Below are positions 55,177 to 63,489 of a stretch of 64,000 nucleotides of DNA, in pieces. Under the pieces are notes generated by a model. That model searched no databases. It saw only the letters and a program-made list of their open reading frames with translations, and was not told where the DNA came from. The stretch's first letter is position 1. The number at the start of each line of letters is the position of its first letter. The stretch is from Fibrobacterota bacterium (GTDB lineage: Bacteria > Fibrobacterota > Fibrobacteria > UBA11236), in assembly GCA_947482115.1 (NCBI GenBank), contig CANKII010000003.1:186001-250000 (forward strand), given 5' to 3'. The position numbers and the translations under genes are program-made.

Positions 55177-55988
55177 AAACAAAGAACACCTCATCCCCCG
55201 GCCCCTTCTCCATTCTTAAAGGAATGGAGAAGGGGAGAAAATTATTTCTTCTTCTTTTCACCACCGCGGCGATCGCTGCAGGCGTTCCCTCCGGCAACGA
55301 CATCCTGACCCAAATCGAACACAACACCCATATGACCACGGACATTACGGCCACCGTCTCGCTGACACAACAAAAAACAGGGCAGGGAATCAAAAATATT
55401 GATATGCTGTTCTACCGCCGCGACACGGACAATTCCTTCCTCATCATCATGACGGCTCCGGAGTCCGAAAAGGGGAACGGCTATTTGCGCGTGGAGGATA
55501 ATTTCTGGATGTATCGGCGTAATACGCGCAGCTTCCAGCACATCAACCGCGATGAAAACATCGCGGGCACGGATGCGCATGGGGATGATTTCGAAGATCG
55601 CAAGCTCACGGATCTTTACTCCACCGTCCGTGATTCCTCGGGAACGGAAAAGATTACGGAGGACATGCTGGGCAAGGTTCCCGTGTACCGGTTGGAGGCT
55701 ATCGCCAAAGTGCATGACGTGGATTACCCCCGAAAAATCTACTGGGTGCGCCGGGATAACTTTCTCACTCTCAAGGAGCAGTCTTTCACCCTTTCGGGAA
55801 CGCTGATGCAAACGGCTTATTTCCTGAAGTACACGCCCATCGAAGGACGGTTTGTGCCGGTGGAGCAAATCTTCCTCGATGAATTCGAAAAGGGCAACAA
55901 GACAAAGTTGAACATCTCCGGCATTTCCACCCATGCCATCTCCAGGGATGTTTTCACCAAGGCCTATCTGGAAAACCTGAGCAAATAG
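55173..55988 (+). CDS. LolA-like outer-membrane lipoprotein-sorting family protein
   Basis: About 271 residues of the LolA-like fold (PF17131-type): GNDILTQIEHNTHM, TAPESEKGNGYLRVEDNFWMY, NRDENIAGTDAHGDDFED, PRKIYWVRRDNFLTLKEQSFT. It has a signal (KLFLLLFTTAAIAAG) preceded by an odd 23-residue basic extension encoded largely by a hairpin repeat (55202-55235). The ATG at 55224 inside the repeat is an alternative start giving a conventional signal peptide. Probably a periplasmic carrier between the ABC system and the barrel that follows. Confidence 0.88.
   Translation: MKTKNTSSPGPFSILKGMEKGRKLFLLLFTTAAIAAGVPSGNDILTQIEHNTHMTTDITATVSLTQQKTGQGIKNIDMLFYRRDTDNSFLIIMTAPESEKGNGYLRVEDNFWMYRRNTRSFQHINRDENIAGTDAHGDDFEDRKLTDLYSTVRDSSGTEKITEDMLGKVPVYRLEAIAKVHDVDYPRKIYWVRRDNFLTLKEQSFTLSGTLMQTAYFLKYTPIEGRFVPVEQIFLDEFEKGNKTKLNISGISTHAISRDVFTKAYLENLSK
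55202..55235. repeat. 14-bp-stem hairpin repeat at the start of the LolA-like gene
   Basis: CCCCTTCTCCATTC and its exact complement flank a 6-base loop (TTAAAG). It reads in frame as PFSILKGMEKG. Hairpins of the CCCCTTCTCC type are dispersed in many genomes. Here it overlaps the candidate start codon at 55224. Confidence 0.75.
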
Positions 55989-55994
55989 TTCATC

Positions 55995-57320
55995 ATGATC
56001 TTCGCGCTCCTGTTCCCTTTGGCTTTGTCCGCTTCATCCGGAATCGATGTGAATGAGCAATCGATGTTCAGCGATACCACCCAAATCACCGACAGCACAT
56101 CCATGGTGCAGAACGCGGTGGCGAGAGAAAGCGGCGAAGACAAAAAATCCCTGGGTTTTTCCGGAAACGTACTGAGTGTCATGCAATCGGGAGTCACTCG
56201 CTCTTACATGCAGAAGCCGGACGTAAGACAATCCTCCTTTGGCGGTTCCGTCGTCGGTGACATGAATCTCGATGCACGTTTGCAGCGGGGATTCAAAGCC
56301 TTCGCGGATTTGGAATGGTCTTACAATACGAATGCCGCTGCAACATCGCAATCCGGAGGATTGGATTCCGGAACAAGCTGGCGCATGCCGGAGCTGTTTG
56401 TGGATGCGAACATCAACCATAAAGTTTATTTCCGGGCCGGCAAACAGGTGTTGCAATGGGGGCGCTGCTATTTCTTCAATCCCACCGATCTGGTCAACAT
56501 CGATCACAAAACCTTTTTCCAGCGCATCGGCAGCCGCGAGGGTGTTTATGGCGCCAAAATACATGTCCCTTTTGGAACGACATGGAACCTTTACGGATTT
56601 CTCGACGCCCACGATGCGCAAAGACCGGACAGTCTGGCCGCAGCAGCCAAGATCGAATGGCTGCTCGGCGGGACCGAAATGTCAGCCATGATTTGGGACA
56701 AGGGGCATCGCGATCCGGTATATGGCGCGGATGTTTCCACCCGTATTCTCGGATTGGATATCAATGGTGAAGCCGCACTCTATCAAACCTTCGAATCCAA
56801 AACACTCGCTTTCCAAGGTGGCATGCCGCGTATCGAGACAAACCAGAAAGATTGGGAACCGCGCGTGGCTTTGGGGTTGGGGAAATCCTTCAACGTCTCC
56901 GGAATCCAGGATCGTCTGAATACGGTGGCCGAGTTCTATTACAATCGCCCCGGTGTTGCAGGAAAACACATGGGACTCGCTGACTTAATTGCCGTCGCGC
57001 CTGCGGGTGGAGCATCCACGAATGCACTCGCGGCTTTGATGTCCTCAGGATTTTACGAACCCAATTCTTATTCGCAGCACTACGCAGCGTTCTTCGCCAC
57101 CTTCAACCGTTTCATCCGCTCCGACATCACCTTGACCTTCAACACCATTGGAAACCTCGACCAGCAATGTGCAATACTGTCCTCCGGTTTTATGTATCAG
57201 GACATCAACGATTTCAATCTCGGTTTTTTCGTGTATGGGTTTGCTGGCCCACAGGATGCGGAATATACGCTGAGCCGGCAGGCTATACAGATCCAGTTGA
57301 CGGCGCAGGTCGTGTTTTGA
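55995..57320 (+). CDS. Outer-membrane beta-barrel protein (DUF1302/porin-like)
   Basis: 441 residues, short signal peptide (MIFALLFPLALSASS), then a barrel with many amphipathic strands. YFRAGKQVLQWGRCYFFNPTD resembles the DUF1302-like outer-membrane proteins often encoded beside LolA-like proteins. It ends in IQIQLTAQVVF, a C-terminal beta-signal with terminal Phe. It follows the LolA-like gene by 6 bp, completing an inner-membrane to outer-membrane series. The cargo is unknown, and lipid or lipoprotein export is an inference. Confidence 0.82.
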   Translation: MIFALLFPLALSASSGIDVNEQSMFSDTTQITDSTSMVQNAVARESGEDKKSLGFSGNVLSVMQSGVTRSYMQKPDVRQSSFGGSVVGDMNLDARLQRGFKAFADLEWSYNTNAAATSQSGGLDSGTSWRMPELFVDANINHKVYFRAGKQVLQWGRCYFFNPTDLVNIDHKTFFQRIGSREGVYGAKIHVPFGTTWNLYGFLDAHDAQRPDSLAAAAKIEWLLGGTEMSAMIWDKGHRDPVYGADVSTRILGLDINGEAALYQTFESKTLAFQGGMPRIETNQKDWEPRVALGLGKSFNVSGIQDRLNTVAEFYYNRPGVAGKHMGLADLIAVAPAGGASTNALAALMSSGFYEPNSYSQHYAAFFATFNRFIRSDITLTFNTIGNLDQQCAILSSGFMYQDINDFNLGFFVYGFAGPQDAEYTLSRQAIQIQLTAQVVF

Positions 57321-57341
57321 TTTCAAGGGGAATATTATGGC

Positions 57342-58961
57342 ATGCCGGATAAAACCTTACCTGGAAATATCTCCATGACACATCTGCAAAGCGCATCGAA
57401 GCTGCCCGATCAGGAAATTTTGCTGGACGCCATGATGGACGGCGGAAAGCACGGAGTCATTGTAACGGATCAAAACAAGCGAATCACTTTTTTTAACAGA
57501 GCGGCGGAAAGAATATACGGATACGATGCCGTCCATTTCGTGGGAAGCCACATAGAGACCTTCATCAACGAAGCATTTATGCCGTCGGAAATGGAGGCGG
57601 AAGCGCAGCGCCTCAGCAACGAGTTCACCAAGCCGGTGTGCATCGATACCATGTTTCGCGAAGCCGTTCGACAGTTCGGGACGTATGAAAAAAAATGGAC
57701 GGTGGTACGCCGGAGCGGGGAGAAAGTGCCCGTAATGGTTGCTCTCACGGCTTTACGGAACAAGGAAGGGGAAATTTACGGCCTTCTGAATATCTCACAG
57801 GATCTTTCCGAACTTCAGGCTTTGGAACACCAGATACGTGAACATTCCATGCTGCTCCATGCCATCATGGGCGGCGGTGAACACGGCATTGTGGTCGTCG
57901 GCAGGAATGGAATCATCACGTCCTTCAACCAGGCTGCGGAGCGTATTTTAGGCCATAAGGCCGCGCGTTTCCTTGAAAAAAGCGTCGGCGAAATGGTCAG
58001 AGAAATCCACGTTCCTTCCGAATTGGAAGAGGAAGCCAAACGCTTAAGCCTGGAGTTCAAGCGGCCTGTGAGCGTGGAAGAAATATTTTATCTCCCTTTT
58101 GAAAAACGGAATACCCATGAAAATCAGTGGACGGTCTTCCGCGGGGACGGCGCGTCCATACCGATATCCCTGACGCTGACGGCCCTGAGAAACGAAGAGG
58201 GAAAACTGTGCGGTAACCTGGCAATCTTTCAGGATATTTCCGAGCGCAGGAAAATGGAAAGGATTAAGAACGAGTTTATTTCCACAGTGAGCCATGAATT
58301 GCGCACGCCCCTGACCTCCATTCGCGCCGTATTGGGGCTGTTAGTCAACGGGGACATCGCTTCTGAGAAAAGAACGGAACTGCTTTCCGTCGCACAAAGA
58401 AACAGCGAACGGCTGGCGCTGCTTGTCAACGACATCCTGCATCTCGACAAAATTGATTCCGCGAATTTATCCCTGCACATCGTTCCAGTCAGTGTCACTG
58501 AGATCATTCAACATGCCATCGAGATGAACAACGCTTACGGCGAAAAGTACCGTATCAGTTTCGTCCGGAAGAGGATTTCCGCCGGCACCCGCGTGATGGC
58601 GGATCCGGACCGCCTGATGCAGGTGTTGGCGAATCTTCTCTCCAACGCCGCAAAGTTCTCTCCGGCGGGTTCCGAGGTCTGGTTGAGCGCGGAGTGTGAA
58701 AACAACCGGGTCCGTTTCATGGTACGGGATTTCGGTCCCGGCATTGCAAAGAATTTCCAGGAGAAAATTTTCGAGAAGTTTGCGCAAGCGGACGCCTCGG
58801 ACACCCGCGAAGGCTCCGGCACGGGACTCGGACTGAACATTGCCAAAAAGCTGGTCGAGGCAATGGGAGGCTCTTTGGGTTTTGAAACGAAGGAGGGCTC
58901 GGGCAGCACTTTCTTTTTTGATTTGATGAAATCCGTTCTGCCTGTGCATTCACATATCTGA
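57342..58961 (+). CDS. Double-PAS soluble histidine kinase
   Basis: 539 residues, no membrane segment. Two similar PAS domains, each opening with a MGGGEHGI-like stretch (MMDGGKHGVIVTDQNKRITF and MGGGEHGIVVVGRNGIITSF), suggest internal duplication. HisKA (FISTVSHELRTPLTSI) and HATPase (LANLLSNAAKFSP, RDFGPGI, GTGLGLNIAKKL) follow. It starts at ATG 57342 with AAGGGGAA upstream, 21 bp after the barrel gene, so it is probably the last gene of the ppsA operon. No response regulator adjoins it. Confidence 0.92.
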   Translation: MPDKTLPGNISMTHLQSASKLPDQEILLDAMMDGGKHGVIVTDQNKRITFFNRAAERIYGYDAVHFVGSHIETFINEAFMPSEMEAEAQRLSNEFTKPVCIDTMFREAVRQFGTYEKKWTVVRRSGEKVPVMVALTALRNKEGEIYGLLNISQDLSELQALEHQIREHSMLLHAIMGGGEHGIVVVGRNGIITSFNQAAERILGHKAARFLEKSVGEMVREIHVPSELEEEAKRLSLEFKRPVSVEEIFYLPFEKRNTHENQWTVFRGDGASIPISLTLTALRNEEGKLCGNLAIFQDISERRKMERIKNEFISTVSHELRTPLTSIRAVLGLLVNGDIASEKRTELLSVAQRNSERLALLVNDILHLDKIDSANLSLHIVPVSVTEIIQHAIEMNNAYGEKYRISFVRKRISAGTRVMADPDRLMQVLANLLSNAAKFSPAGSEVWLSAECENNRVRFMVRDFGPGIAKNFQEKIFEKFAQADASDTREGSGTGLGLNIAKKLVEAMGGSLGFETKEGSGSTFFFDLMKSVLPVHSHI

Positions 58962-59084
58962 GGCAAGTCGGTGATATTGTAAGGACATGTCTCCTTGTAA
59001 AACCATGTCAGGCTTTCCTTTTATCCAATCCTTCGCAGATTTTCCCTGTGGAAACATCGTAGACTGGATGCAGAGGAACAGCCC

Positions 59085-60107
59085 ATGAAAACTTTCGCCG
59101 GCAAAAAAGTCAAACCGAATTTCCTGTCCAACATCTACAGGTGGGTGGACAATGATTGTGATCCACAGGCGGTATTCGGCCCGGACGACCGCAAAGCCAG
59201 TTGGAAGCGGTTAATCCCCTTCTGGATCATTCATCTCATGTGCCTGGCGGTATTCTGGGTGGGCTTCAGTCGCGTCGCCTTCGGGGTCGCACTCGGGCTG
59301 TATCTCATCCGCATGTTCGCCATCACCGGCTGGTATCACCGCTATTTTTCCCACCGAACCTTCAAAACCAGCCGCGCGGTGCAATTTCTCTTCGCCTTCA
59401 TCGGCAACTCGGCAACGCAGCGGGGTGCACTGCATTGGGCCGCTCATCATCGCAACCATCACCGGTTTTCCGACCAGCCACAAGATCCTCATTCGCCGCG
59501 ACAACAGGGTTTTTGGAAAAGCCACATGCTTTGGTTCTCCACCCGTGAAAATTCCACTTCCAAGTCCCATTTGTTGAAGGACTTCATCCGTTTTCCAGAG
59601 TTGATGTTTCTCGATCGCTTTGACTTTGTTGCGCCGTTCGCTTTGGGGCTTTGCACCTTGGTTTTGGGGATTGTCCTCCATCACCTGTTGCCATCGTGGC
59701 ACACGAACGGAATGCAAATGCTCACATGGGGATTTTTCATCTCCACCGTGGCCCTGTATCACGGAACGTTTTCCATCAATTCCCTTGGGCATATTCTGGG
59801 ACGCAGACGGTTCAATACGGAGGATGACAGCAAAAACAGCATGCTGCTTGCGATGGTAACGCTGGGCGAAGGCTGGCACAACAACCATCATCATTACCCG
59901 AACACGGTGCGACAGGGATTCCGCTGGTGGGAAATAGACGTCTCTTACTACCTCCTGTGGATGATGTCCAAGATGGGTTTGGTGTGGAACTTGAAACCGG
60001 TTCCCAAACATGTTTGGGCCGTTTCGAAAAATCAAAAGAACCCGGCAACACTTGTTTCGATTCTGTCGGAAGTCGAGGAATTACAGCCTCTCCCTGCGGC
60101 GGCTTAA
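59085..60107 (+). CDS. Acyl-CoA/acyl-lipid delta-9 desaturase
   Basis: 340 residues. Membrane di-iron desaturase with the three His boxes of the stearoyl-CoA/DesC type: HRYFSH, HRNHHR (HxxHH) and HNNHHHY. Four helices surround them. It introduces a double bond in fatty acids using O2 and electrons. It is notable that an oxygen-requiring enzyme sits in this otherwise anaerobic region. Its upstream region (58962-59084) shows no -24/-12 element, unlike most neighbours. Confidence 0.93.
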   Translation: MKTFAGKKVKPNFLSNIYRWVDNDCDPQAVFGPDDRKASWKRLIPFWIIHLMCLAVFWVGFSRVAFGVALGLYLIRMFAITGWYHRYFSHRTFKTSRAVQFLFAFIGNSATQRGALHWAAHHRNHHRFSDQPQDPHSPRQQGFWKSHMLWFSTRENSTSKSHLLKDFIRFPELMFLDRFDFVAPFALGLCTLVLGIVLHHLLPSWHTNGMQMLTWGFFISTVALYHGTFSINSLGHILGRRRFNTEDDSKNSMLLAMVTLGEGWHNNHHHYPNTVRQGFRWWEIDVSYYLLWMMSKMGLVWNLKPVPKHVWAVSKNQKNPATLVSILSEVEELQPLPAAA

Positions 60108-60109
60108 AA

Positions 60110-60331
60110 TTACCTCTGCCCGCCTTTTCTCACCGCCAAAGAACCCGCCTTTCCCTTTGGAAACCCTGTTTGACTGTGATGAGCCTTGTGCTTGGTCTTG
60201 TTGATCTCCTCTTTTTTCAACCGCTCTTTCCTTTCGATTTCCTTTTCAGGATTGCCGGGTTTCTCCTTTTTCCCAGGCTCCTTCTTCGCAAGATCCCTCT
60301 CGATATTTTTAAAGGGGCTGTGCCGTTTCAT
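60110..60331 (-). CDS. Small Lys-rich protein, unknown
   Basis: 73 residues, about one third Lys/Arg, many Glu and Pro, no hydrophobic segment. AAAAGGA seven bases before the ATG supports translation. It starts 27 bp after the lipoprotein gene on the same strand and ends 2 bp from the convergent desaturase gene. It could bind nucleic acid or be disordered. The family is not recognised and the composition could also be chance. Confidence 0.45.
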   Translation of the reverse strand: MKRHSPFKNIERDLAKKEPGKKEKPGNPEKEIERKERLKKEEINKTKHKAHHSQTGFPKGKAGSLAVRKGGQR

Positions 60332-60358
60332 TGGTTTGTCCTTTTCAAAAAATTTGTC

Positions 60359-61258
60359 TTACTGAATCACGGTTCCTGGCAAGGTGCCGTTGACGATCAC
60401 CTTGCCGACTTTTCCAATGGTGGCAGAGAGATGGCCAGTCCCCGTTGTGGGGCCAACCCAATTCAATGTCATTGCAACCGTGGAATCATTCCCCGCGCCG
60501 ACATTAATTGTCTGCATGCCACTGAACAGAGGATTCACCACATTCCACGTATACATCGGACCATAGGCGAGCAACTGTATCGAATGACTCCCCACCGTCA
60601 CATAGTCGTAGGACAAAACGGCCGATGCCGAGGGGGTGAAATAGGGGCCGGGGTTCGCCGTGGAATCCACCTTGGTCACACCATCCACCTTGAGCACCAG
60701 ACGGTTCAGGTGCAACACTTGTTTTGAGGTGCCCGGTACCGGGGAACTGATACTGTCGGGAAGGGTCAGGAAACGGGCGTTATACATGGTGAAACGCGAC
60801 GAAAGACCCAATGTGATCACGGTGGTATCCGCGGCGTAGAGCACCGGGGTCGTGGCGGAGTCCTGGTGAATCACGCTGTCCTGCAAATCCCGCGTGACCG
60901 CCACCAGTTTCCAGCTACGCAGGGGTTTGAGCGCGTATTCCTTAGTCACGGTCTGCGCTGAAGTCGCCGTCACGTTCAAGGATGGCGTGGTGGTTGAAGT
61001 GACCGTATCCCGGAGGGTGTCCCCGGCACTGGAGGTAAACACCAGGATCAATTTGGACAGGGAGATGGTGCTGGTTTTGGCCAGTACTCCCACGGGATCC
61101 ATTCCCACGCGGATGCGAAGGGAAGTCTTACTGGGCGGACCGCCCGGTTCAACACAGTTCGAATGCCCGGCGCATCCGACAAGCAGGTTGTATCCGACAA
61201 ATCCGGCAATCAAGAGAAAGACGATGGCACCAATAGTCTTGTGTTTTCGGGTAATCAT
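60359..61258 (-). CDS. Secreted lipoprotein, unknown function
   Basis: About 299 residues from the ATG at 61258 (AAAGGAG upstream). It has a lipoprotein signal (IGAIVFLLIAGFVGYNLLVGC). The mature part is Ser/Thr/Val-rich beta sequence resembling tandem Ig-like or surface domains (LSKLILVFTSSAGDTLRDT, RLVLKVDGVTKVD). No catalytic motif. It is divergent from the YCF48 gene, and each has its own sigma-54 type promoter. Probably displayed on the outer membrane. Confidence 0.75.
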   Translation of the reverse strand: MITRKHKTIGAIVFLLIAGFVGYNLLVGCAGHSNCVEPGGPPSKTSLRIRVGMDPVGVLAKTSTISLSKLILVFTSSAGDTLRDTVTSTTTPSLNVTATSAQTVTKEYALKPLRSWKLVAVTRDLQDSVIHQDSATTPVLYAADTTVITLGLSSRFTMYNARFLTLPDSISSPVPGTSKQVLHLNRLVLKVDGVTKVDSTANPGPYFTPSASAVLSYDYVTVGSHSIQLLAYGPMYTWNVVNPLFSGMQTINVGAGNDSTVAMTLNWVGPTTGTGHLSATIGKVGKVIVNGTLPGTVIQ

Positions 61259-61289
61259 GACTTGCTCCTTTTCTGAATAACCATTAAGG

Positions 61290-61305
61290 AGCAAGAACCG
61301 AGCCC
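61290..61305 (-). promoter_or_regulatory. sigma-54 type -24/-12 promoter of the lipoprotein gene
   Basis: The minus strand reads GGGCTCGGTTCTTGCT, with exact spacing and a perfect -12 box. The predicted start near 61279 leaves a 21-nt leader. Confidence 0.65.
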
Positions 61306-61377
61306 TTCCTGAAAGATGGAACCAATCGAATCAGAAGCCATAAATATCCATCCGGAAACTTTTTATGGTGAAATTCA

Positions 61378-61390
61378 TGTCTTATTGACA
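61378..61390. promoter_or_regulatory. Shared upstream element between divergent surface-protein genes
   Basis: TGTCT-TAT-TGACA, about 80 bp upstream of the lipoprotein -24 box and only about 15 bp before the -24 box of the YCF48 gene. It could activate one gene and interfere with the other. Confidence 0.4.
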
Positions 61391-61397
61391 CCTGATT

Positions 61398-61413
61398 TGG
61401 CACAATCCTTGCC
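61398..61413 (+). promoter_or_regulatory. sigma-54 type -24/-12 promoter of the YCF48 gene
   Basis: TGGCACAATCCTTGCC is a near-perfect match. The predicted start near 61424 gives a leader of about 99 nt, the longest of the series. Confidence 0.7.
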
Positions 61414-61522
61414 TCTCAGGGTGAAAGCTGAACCAATATTAAAGATTCGGGGGTGGCCTGGTTATTGCGGCATCACAGTTATAAAAAGCAGCAAGGATGT
61501 TGATGTTTAAAGGAGACGTTCA

Positions 61523-62734
61523 ATGAAACCTGTATTTTTTGGATCAGTTCTTCTTTTTCTTGCCGTTCAAATCTGGGCTGATCAATGGACGGCGCAAACT
61601 AGCGGCACCACTAACAATTTGTACTCGGTATCTTTCCCGGGAGGATCGGACACGGGCTATGTGACCGGGGCGGGCGGTACGATGCTGAGAACCGTCAACG
61701 GAGGAGCCACTTGGACGCCTCTTGTCAGTGGCACGACCCAGCCCTTATATTCGGTGTCCAGCCCGGCGAATAAACCGAATGACACCATTTATGCGGCCGG
61801 CGGGAATGGTGTCATTCTGAAGACGGTGAATCGCGGCACAAACTGGACGGCTCAAACCAGCGGCACGACGCAAACTTTCCGTTTCATTGTTTTCTACGGT
61901 CCTTATGGAACAGCCGGCGGCGGGAGTGGGAGTGGGAGTGGCGTCGGCTCGAATACCAGCAATGGTGGCGCAACGTGGCAAACTTCTACTGCCGGCACCA
62001 CCTTGTATTCCATGGCAATATCAAATACGACCGCCGGGAATGTGCTATTGGCACACAGCATGGGAATCTCCAAAAGCACGGACGGTCTAACCTTTACCTC
62101 TCCACTCACAACCACTTATCCATTGTACAGCCTTCAATGGGTTGGCTCATTGGCATTTGCCGTGGGAGACCTTGGGCTCATGTACAAGAGTACCAACAAC
62201 GGTGATAATTGGTCGAGCGTGACCAGTGGAGTGACGCAATCCTTGAATTCGACAACCCTCTTCGATTCATCAGGCGCGTTTGCCTCAACGGGATACATCG
62301 CTGGAGCAGGAGGGACCCTTTTGAAGACCACGAACACCGGCGCGACGTGGATCTCCCAAACCGGCATTACAACGCAAACGTTGAACGCGATCGTCATTCC
62401 GCATTACAGCAAAAATTTTGTCTACGCTGTGGGTAACGGCGGTCTCATTTTAAAAGGCACCGTGGGCGCAACCCCCGTTTTAAAAGCAGAAAGATCTCCC
62501 GGACCGCAAATGGGAATCACTCTCGGAGGAAAGTTGTGGTATAATTTGCCTGCGGCGTCGAATGTGGAAGCCATGTTGGTTGACCCGCAAGGCAGATTGG
62601 CATGGAAAGCCGCCGCGACACAACAATCCGCCGGTTATCACGAAATGCATTTCCCCAACAGGCTCTTTTCCCGTATGAGCTTTTTGGAATTCCGCGCAGG
62701 CGGATTCCACAGGGTGGTGAAATTAGGACGATAA
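61523..62734 (+). CDS. Secreted YCF48/BNR-repeat propeller protein
   Basis: 403 residues. Signal peptide (MKPVFFGSVLLFLAVQIWA), then repeated units of the YCF48/photosystem-stability-factor type, each with GYVTGAGGTMLRTVNGGATW-like strands, up to about residue 310. The last 60 residues (DPQGRLAWKAA, GYHEMHF, FRAGGFHRVVKLGR) resemble the C-terminal sorting or FlgD-like domain of FCB secreted proteins. A Gly/Ser linker is encoded by three GGGAGT repeats (61922-61941). Ribosome binding site AAAGGAG. Probably an exported surface protein. Confidence 0.85.
   Translation: MKPVFFGSVLLFLAVQIWADQWTAQTSGTTNNLYSVSFPGGSDTGYVTGAGGTMLRTVNGGATWTPLVSGTTQPLYSVSSPANKPNDTIYAAGGNGVILKTVNRGTNWTAQTSGTTQTFRFIVFYGPYGTAGGGSGSGSGVGSNTSNGGATWQTSTAGTTLYSMAISNTTAGNVLLAHSMGISKSTDGLTFTSPLTTTYPLYSLQWVGSLAFAVGDLGLMYKSTNNGDNWSSVTSGVTQSLNSTTLFDSSGAFASTGYIAGAGGTLLKTTNTGATWISQTGITTQTLNAIVIPHYSKNFVYAVGNGGLILKGTVGATPVLKAERSPGPQMGITLGGKLWYNLPAASNVEAMLVDPQGRLAWKAAATQQSAGYHEMHFPNRLFSRMSFLEFRAGGFHRVVKLGR
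61922..61941. repeat. GGGAGT x3 microsatellite in the YCF48 gene
   Basis: Three perfect 6-base units plus two bases, encoding a Gly-Ser linker. Gain or loss of a unit would keep the frame and change linker length. Confidence 0.8.
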
Positions 62735-62852
62735 ATGGAGTTCTCCCGCTTTGCCAATAAGTTAAACGATGTCAGGCAAATTGCCGATTTACAGCATAAT
62801 GAACACGGCGAAGTATTCAACAAACAGATGCCGAAAAGTCACCCTGCACGTC

Positions 62853-62975
62853 ATGAGGTTCACTAAAAAAAGAATTCGGGGTGCATATGTTTTTTACAAG
62901 TCCAATGACTGGCAATTCTTGCGTGAGTGCGATGTGATGGATCATTTTGACATCAACAGAAGATACGTTCAGTAA
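62853..62975 (+). CDS. Possible 40-residue protein
   Basis: MRFTKKRIRG followed by a mixed sequence with Trp, Tyr, Phe and Asp (WQFLRECDVMDHFDINRRYV) that looks more protein-like than most short frames. The ribosome binding site is weak and the frame overlaps a candidate regulatory element, so it may be spurious. Confidence 0.25.
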   Translation: MRFTKKRIRGAYVFYKSNDWQFLRECDVMDHFDINRRYVQ

Positions 62976-63004
62976 CAATCTTGCCAAAATAAAATCAACG
63001 GGAG

Positions 63005-63020
63005 CGGCATATTTATTGCG
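63005..63020 (+). promoter_or_regulatory. sigma-54 type -24/-12 promoter of the small-Hsp-like gene
   Basis: CGGCATATTTATTGCG has exact spacing and a TTGC -12 box. The predicted start near 63031 leaves a 28-nt leader that contains GAGGAGG. Confidence 0.65.
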
Positions 63021-63058
63021 TTTAAAAGAAGTTTGCTTTCATTGAGGAGGATGCCAAG

Positions 63059-63442
63059 ATGGATGAACTCAACGGCCCGGCCCAGGCGGAGTGTCTTTCC
63101 ATCTGCGCAGGATGCGGAGGGACATCGGAGGCCTTGAGTCTTGAATTGCCTTCCTTGAGAACTTATGAGAACAGGAAGGGTTTCTTCATCATGGTGGACA
63201 TGCCGGAATTCGATGAGGATGCAACGGACATCCAGAGTCATTTTCATGGTGCATCCTCGGACAATTTCAGGGTAGAGTTCTCCCTGTGCAGCAGCAACGG
63301 CGTTGAATTCAAAGATTCCGTCGTCTTTCCCACGCCAATCCAGACCGACGACATTCAAATACGCTTCGATGAAGGGTATCTGCTGATCTGGCTTCCGAAA
63401 GTGGAGAATGTAATGATGGAAATGGAAATGATGGGGATGTAG
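63059..63442 (+). CDS. Small heat-shock (alpha-crystallin)-like protein, divergent
   Basis: 127 residues. The central part follows the Hsp20 pattern: ENRKGFFIMVDMPEFDEDA (compare the usual VxVDMPGFxKED), FRVEFSL, then FPTPIQTDDIQIRFDEGYLLIWLPK, matching the LPxxVDxDxIxAxxxDGVLxITLPK end of the fold. The N-terminus has an unusual Cys cluster (ECLSICAGCGG), and the tail is Met-rich (VMMEMEMMGM). GAGGAGG lies eight bases before the ATG. It is probably a holdase chaperone, and the Cys and Met residues hint at metal or redox sensitivity. Confidence 0.75.
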   Translation: MDELNGPAQAECLSICAGCGGTSEALSLELPSLRTYENRKGFFIMVDMPEFDEDATDIQSHFHGASSDNFRVEFSLCSSNGVEFKDSVVFPTPIQTDDIQIRFDEGYLLIWLPKVENVMMEMEMMGM

Positions 63443-63489
63443 AACAAAGGGTACCCAGGTTTCGTGATGCATACTCAAAGGAACGGCAA

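Larger units (their letters stand above)
62735..63058. other. Intergenic region upstream of the small-Hsp-like gene
   Basis: 324 bp. It holds a sigma-54 type promoter (63005-63020), a partial shared element (GATCA-TTT-TGACA, 62940-62952) and a weakly supported 40-codon ORF (62853-62975). No terminator hairpin for the YCF48 gene is evident. Confidence 0.55.
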
